From: Gammaproteobacteria bacterium
GTDB taxonomy: Bacteria > Pseudomonadota > Gammaproteobacteria > Tenderiales > Tenderiaceae
Direction of reading: 5' to 3'
NCBI GenBank assembly: GCA_021731365.1
Contig: JAKFXL010000047.1
Span: forward strand, 1-46,872
Length of the DNA: 46,872 nucleotides
Part shown: positions 46,201 to 46,872 of the stretch, piece after piece
Layout of the letters: each line of letters begins with the position of its first letter
Position numbering within the stretch: position 1 is the first letter of the stretch
Notes under the pieces: model-generated
The model's database searches: none
What the model was told of the DNA's origin: nothing
What the model saw: only the letters and a program-made list of their open reading frames with translations
Position numbers and translations under genes: made by a program

Positions 46201-46478
46201 ATACCCAGATCCACCACCTGCTTGATCGCATCGTCACGGGCGGCAACAGGGATGGCGGGGTTGAGCTTATTGACCGCAGTCCGCAGCCGATCCACCAGCA
46301 CCACCTGGCGGTAGTCACTGCGTGTTTGGCTGCTGCCATAACCGATGGCCATCTCCCTGATCTCGCCAGTCACCTTGTCGGCGGCGATGCCGGGCGCGAT
46401 ATCAGGACCATACAGCAGCGTGTAGCCCACATCGGCCAGCCAGCCGAGGGTCTCCTGTTCCAGTTGGTCTTCGGTCAT
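43224..46478 (-). CDS. hsdR: Type I restriction enzyme endonuclease/translocase subunit HsdR
   Basis: HsdR is the DNA-translocating and cutting subunit of a type I restriction system. The 1084-residue protein has an N-terminal PD-(D/E)xK nuclease (D157 in RPDIIL; E171 and K173 in LLELKNP) and a superfamily 2 translocase. The translocase carries Walker A HTQGSGKS at 312-319, DEAH at 420-423, [12 protein letters not shown] from 501 and the late [10 protein letters not shown] motif. A helical C-terminal part follows. Residues 440 to about 477 are an extra segment encoded by a palindromic element (45049-45161) that keeps the frame open, so the protein is probably intact. The hsdM and hsdS genes are not in the window and should lie beyond its right edge. 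Confidence 0.94.
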   Translation of the reverse strand: MTEDQLEQETLGWLADVGYTLLYGPDIAPGIAADKVTGEIREMAIGYGSSQTRSDYRQVVLVDRLRTAVNKLNPAIPVAARDDAIKQVVDLGIPVLLSANRRFHQLLVTGVPVEYQQAGETRGDFVRLVDWAEPAKNEWLAINQFSIKGSHHTRRPDIILFVNGLPLVLLELKNPADKNADIWKAFDQIQTYKAQIPDLFQYNELLVISDGSEARLGGLTSNAERFMQWRTIDGVTLDPLGQFNELETLVRGLLAPATLLDYLRFFVLFEDDGTLVKKIAGYHQFHAVRAAIAQVVEASRPGGTHKGGVVWHTQGSGKSITMTCFAARVMQEAAMQNPTIVVITDRNDLDGQLFGVFSLAQDLLREQPVQVETRQDLRAKLGNRPSGGIVFATIQKFMPGADEDTFPVLSERSNIVVIADEAHRTQYGFEAKLKSVKSPVGRVHPKEYKSDSVTRQPADEASGYAALLSPNGGTRPTEFRYQVGYAQHLRDALPNATYVAFTGTPVSSEDRDTRAVFGNYIHIYDMQQAKEDGATVAIYFESRLAKLSLNPDELPLIDAEVDELAEDEEEDQQAKLKSRWAALEKVVGAEPRITRVAADLVSHFEERNKAQSGKAMIVAMSREICVHLYNEITRLRPEWHNADPEQGAIKIVMTGSASDKALLRPHIYSGQVRKRLEKRFKDPADPLQLVIVRDMWLTGFDAPCVHTLYVDKPMKGHNLMQAIARVNRVFKDKQGGLVVDYIGIANELRSALKEYTNSQGRGRPTVDAAEAYAVLAEKIDILRGMLHGHDYSEFLTTGHKGLAGAANHVMDERDGKKRFADTALAMSKAFSLCCTLDEAKAVREEVAFFQAVKVMLTKRDISQQRRSDEGRELAIRQIINSAVVSEEVVDIFDAVGLDKPNIGILDDAFLAEVRNLPERNLAVELLERLLEGEIKSRFAGNVVQGKKFSDLLVDVIRRYQNRSIETAQVIEEMIAMAKNFRDVAERGEALGLTEDEIRFYDALADNESAVRELSDETLKKIAHELTENLRRNLSVDWSERESVRAKLRLMVKRILRKYRYPPDQEKAAVELILQQAEVLGEAWF
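45049..45161. repeat. Nested palindromic element inserted in frame within hsdR
   Basis: The outer arms GTAGGTCGGGTT (45049-45060) and AACCCGACCTAC (45150-45161) are perfect inverse copies. Inside them CAAGAGCGCAGCGTAACC- (45075-45096, ending CCGAC) pairs with a near-perfect inverse at 45113-45135. The whole folds into a long cruciform-like hairpin. It looks like a small dispersed palindromic repeat of the REP or MITE kind, without any coding capacity of its own. It is read through in hsdR as V440 to about T477, with no stop. I found no second copy in the window. Confidence 0.8.
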
Positions 46479-46495
46479 CTGTCGCTCACCAGTTT

Positions 46496-46521
46496 TTTAC
46501 ATGAGCGCTCTATCATGTAAA
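46496..46521. promoter_or_regulatory. Palindrome 1 upstream of hsdR
   Basis: The perfect 9-base arms TTTACATGA (46496-46504) and TCATGTAAA (46513-46521) surround 8 bases. The palindrome lies 18-43 bases before the hsdR start, a usual place for an operator. It shares the TTTACATGA half-site with the second palindrome nearby. Confidence 0.5.
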
Positions 46522-46549
46522 GATAATTGAATATTCTTTCAATGATGAC

Positions 46550-46580
46550 CGGCTCATGTAAACATTTTCAACATGAGCCG
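46550..46580. promoter_or_regulatory. Palindrome 2 between the Fic-like gene and hsdR
   Basis: The perfect 10-base arms CGGCTCATGT (46550-46559) and ACATGAGCCG (46571-46580) surround 11 bases, directly after the stop of the Fic-like gene. It carries the same ACATGA core as palindrome 1, in the extended form ACATGAGC. It could be an operator for hsdR or a 3' end hairpin of the upstream gene; no T-run follows. Confidence 0.45.
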
Positions 46581-46585
46581 TCGGG

Positions 46586-46872
46586 CTATTTCACCAAAAC
46601 ATTGAAAAACGCATCGTTGATATAGTAGTTCTCACGCCAGACAGCCTGCTCGCGCAGCAAGCCGATGCCGGACAACGCCTTCAAATACTTGGTGCAGGTG
46701 GGCCGGGAGCCAAGTCCAGCCTCTTCCAGAAAACGCACTTTACAGTAGGGGTGGCGGAACACGACCCCCAGAATGGCGGGGACCTGGACCTTGGGCAACA
46801 CCGCCTCTGCCTTGGTAGTGGCCTCTTCCATCAAAGCCACGATGGCTAAAATTCGGTCACGGGTCGTATTGG
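46586..46872 (-). CDS. C-terminal end of a Fic-like protein (partial)
   Basis: The frame stays open to the right edge of the window, so only the last 95 residues or so are present. They form a helix (TTRDRILAIVALMEEATTKAEAVL) and a winged helix-turn-helix (VPAILGVVFRHPYCKVRFLEEAGLGSRPTCTKYLKALSGIGLLREQ). They end with the REN.YYINDAFFNVL segment typical of the C-terminus of Fic-family AMP-transferases. The Fic core HPFxxGNGR is not in view, so the call rests on the tail alone. Such genes often sit among hsdM, hsdS and hsdR in type I restriction loci, which fits the next gene. Confidence 0.65.
   Translation of the reverse strand, partial: NTTRDRILAIVALMEEATTKAEAVLPKVQVPAILGVVFRHPYCKVRFLEEAGLGSRPTCTKYLKALSGIGLLREQAVWRENYYINDAFFNVLVK

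Noticed and set aside
43410-46520. A 1036-codon open frame on the plus strand opposite hsdR
   Set aside because: It is in codon register with hsdR, where antisense stops correspond to the rare sense codons TTA, CTA and TCA. It stays open through codon bias, has no start site or known motifs, and hsdR itself is clearly real.

Overview
The window looks like chromosomal DNA of a gammaproteobacterium. The evidence is a DusC-type dihydrouridine synthase, the tamA-tamB pair, RimK and RimB homologues, PsiE and GatCAB. Several c-type cytochrome genes suggest a respiratory, free-living or symbiotic lifestyle, perhaps near the Chromatiales; this placement is inference. No tRNA, rRNA, integrase or transposase gene was found.

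Layout. 1-800: a 5'-truncated SAM methyltransferase remnant. 817-7306 (minus): tamA, tamB and dusC joined by 4-bp ATGA overlaps. 7387-9061 (minus): a possible DUF432 protein followed by an MscS-type channel. 9261-10442 (minus): a class V aminotransferase. 10638-24955 (plus): a complete type I-E CRISPR-Cas locus. It consists of a WYL regulator, cas3, cas8e (cse1), cse2, cas7e, cas5e, cas6e, cas1 and cas2, then a 4.5-kb array of 74 repeats and 73 spacers ending in a degenerate repeat and a hairpin terminator. 25067-31434 (minus): a diheme cytochrome c peroxidase coupled to a PAS-GGDEF-EAL sensor, followed by an EF-hand membrane protein. 31700-35813 (minus): a likely operon of corA, a RimB-like retropepsin, rimK, an M14 aspartoacylase-like hydrolase and psiE. 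35886-38401 (minus): a monoheme membrane cytochrome coupled to a lipoprotein made of six tandem cytochrome c domains. 38633-41918 (plus): gatCAB. 42001-46872 (minus): the end of a Fic-like gene, hsdR of a type I restriction system, and an Xre-RES toxin-antitoxin pair.

The plus-strand CRISPR locus and the minus-strand restriction/toxin-antitoxin block are two separate defence clusters. CRISPR orientation is clear: cas2 abuts the AT-rich leader, new spacers enter at about 20474, and the worn terminal repeat lies at the far end. The repeats are identical except at their last base.

The strongest oddities are: (1) a ~113-bp nested palindromic element inserted in frame within hsdR, adding about 38 residues between helicase motifs II and III; (2) the base variation at the 3' end of the CRISPR repeat, which may record PAM usage, and two duplicated spacers; (3) the hexaheme tandem-domain lipoprotein; (4) a RimK, RimB and M14-hydrolase operon that could write and erase glutamate tails; (5) paired palindromes upstream of hsdR; and (6) short leader-like ORFs just before cas3 and gatC. 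I did not find a system here that I can defend as wholly new.
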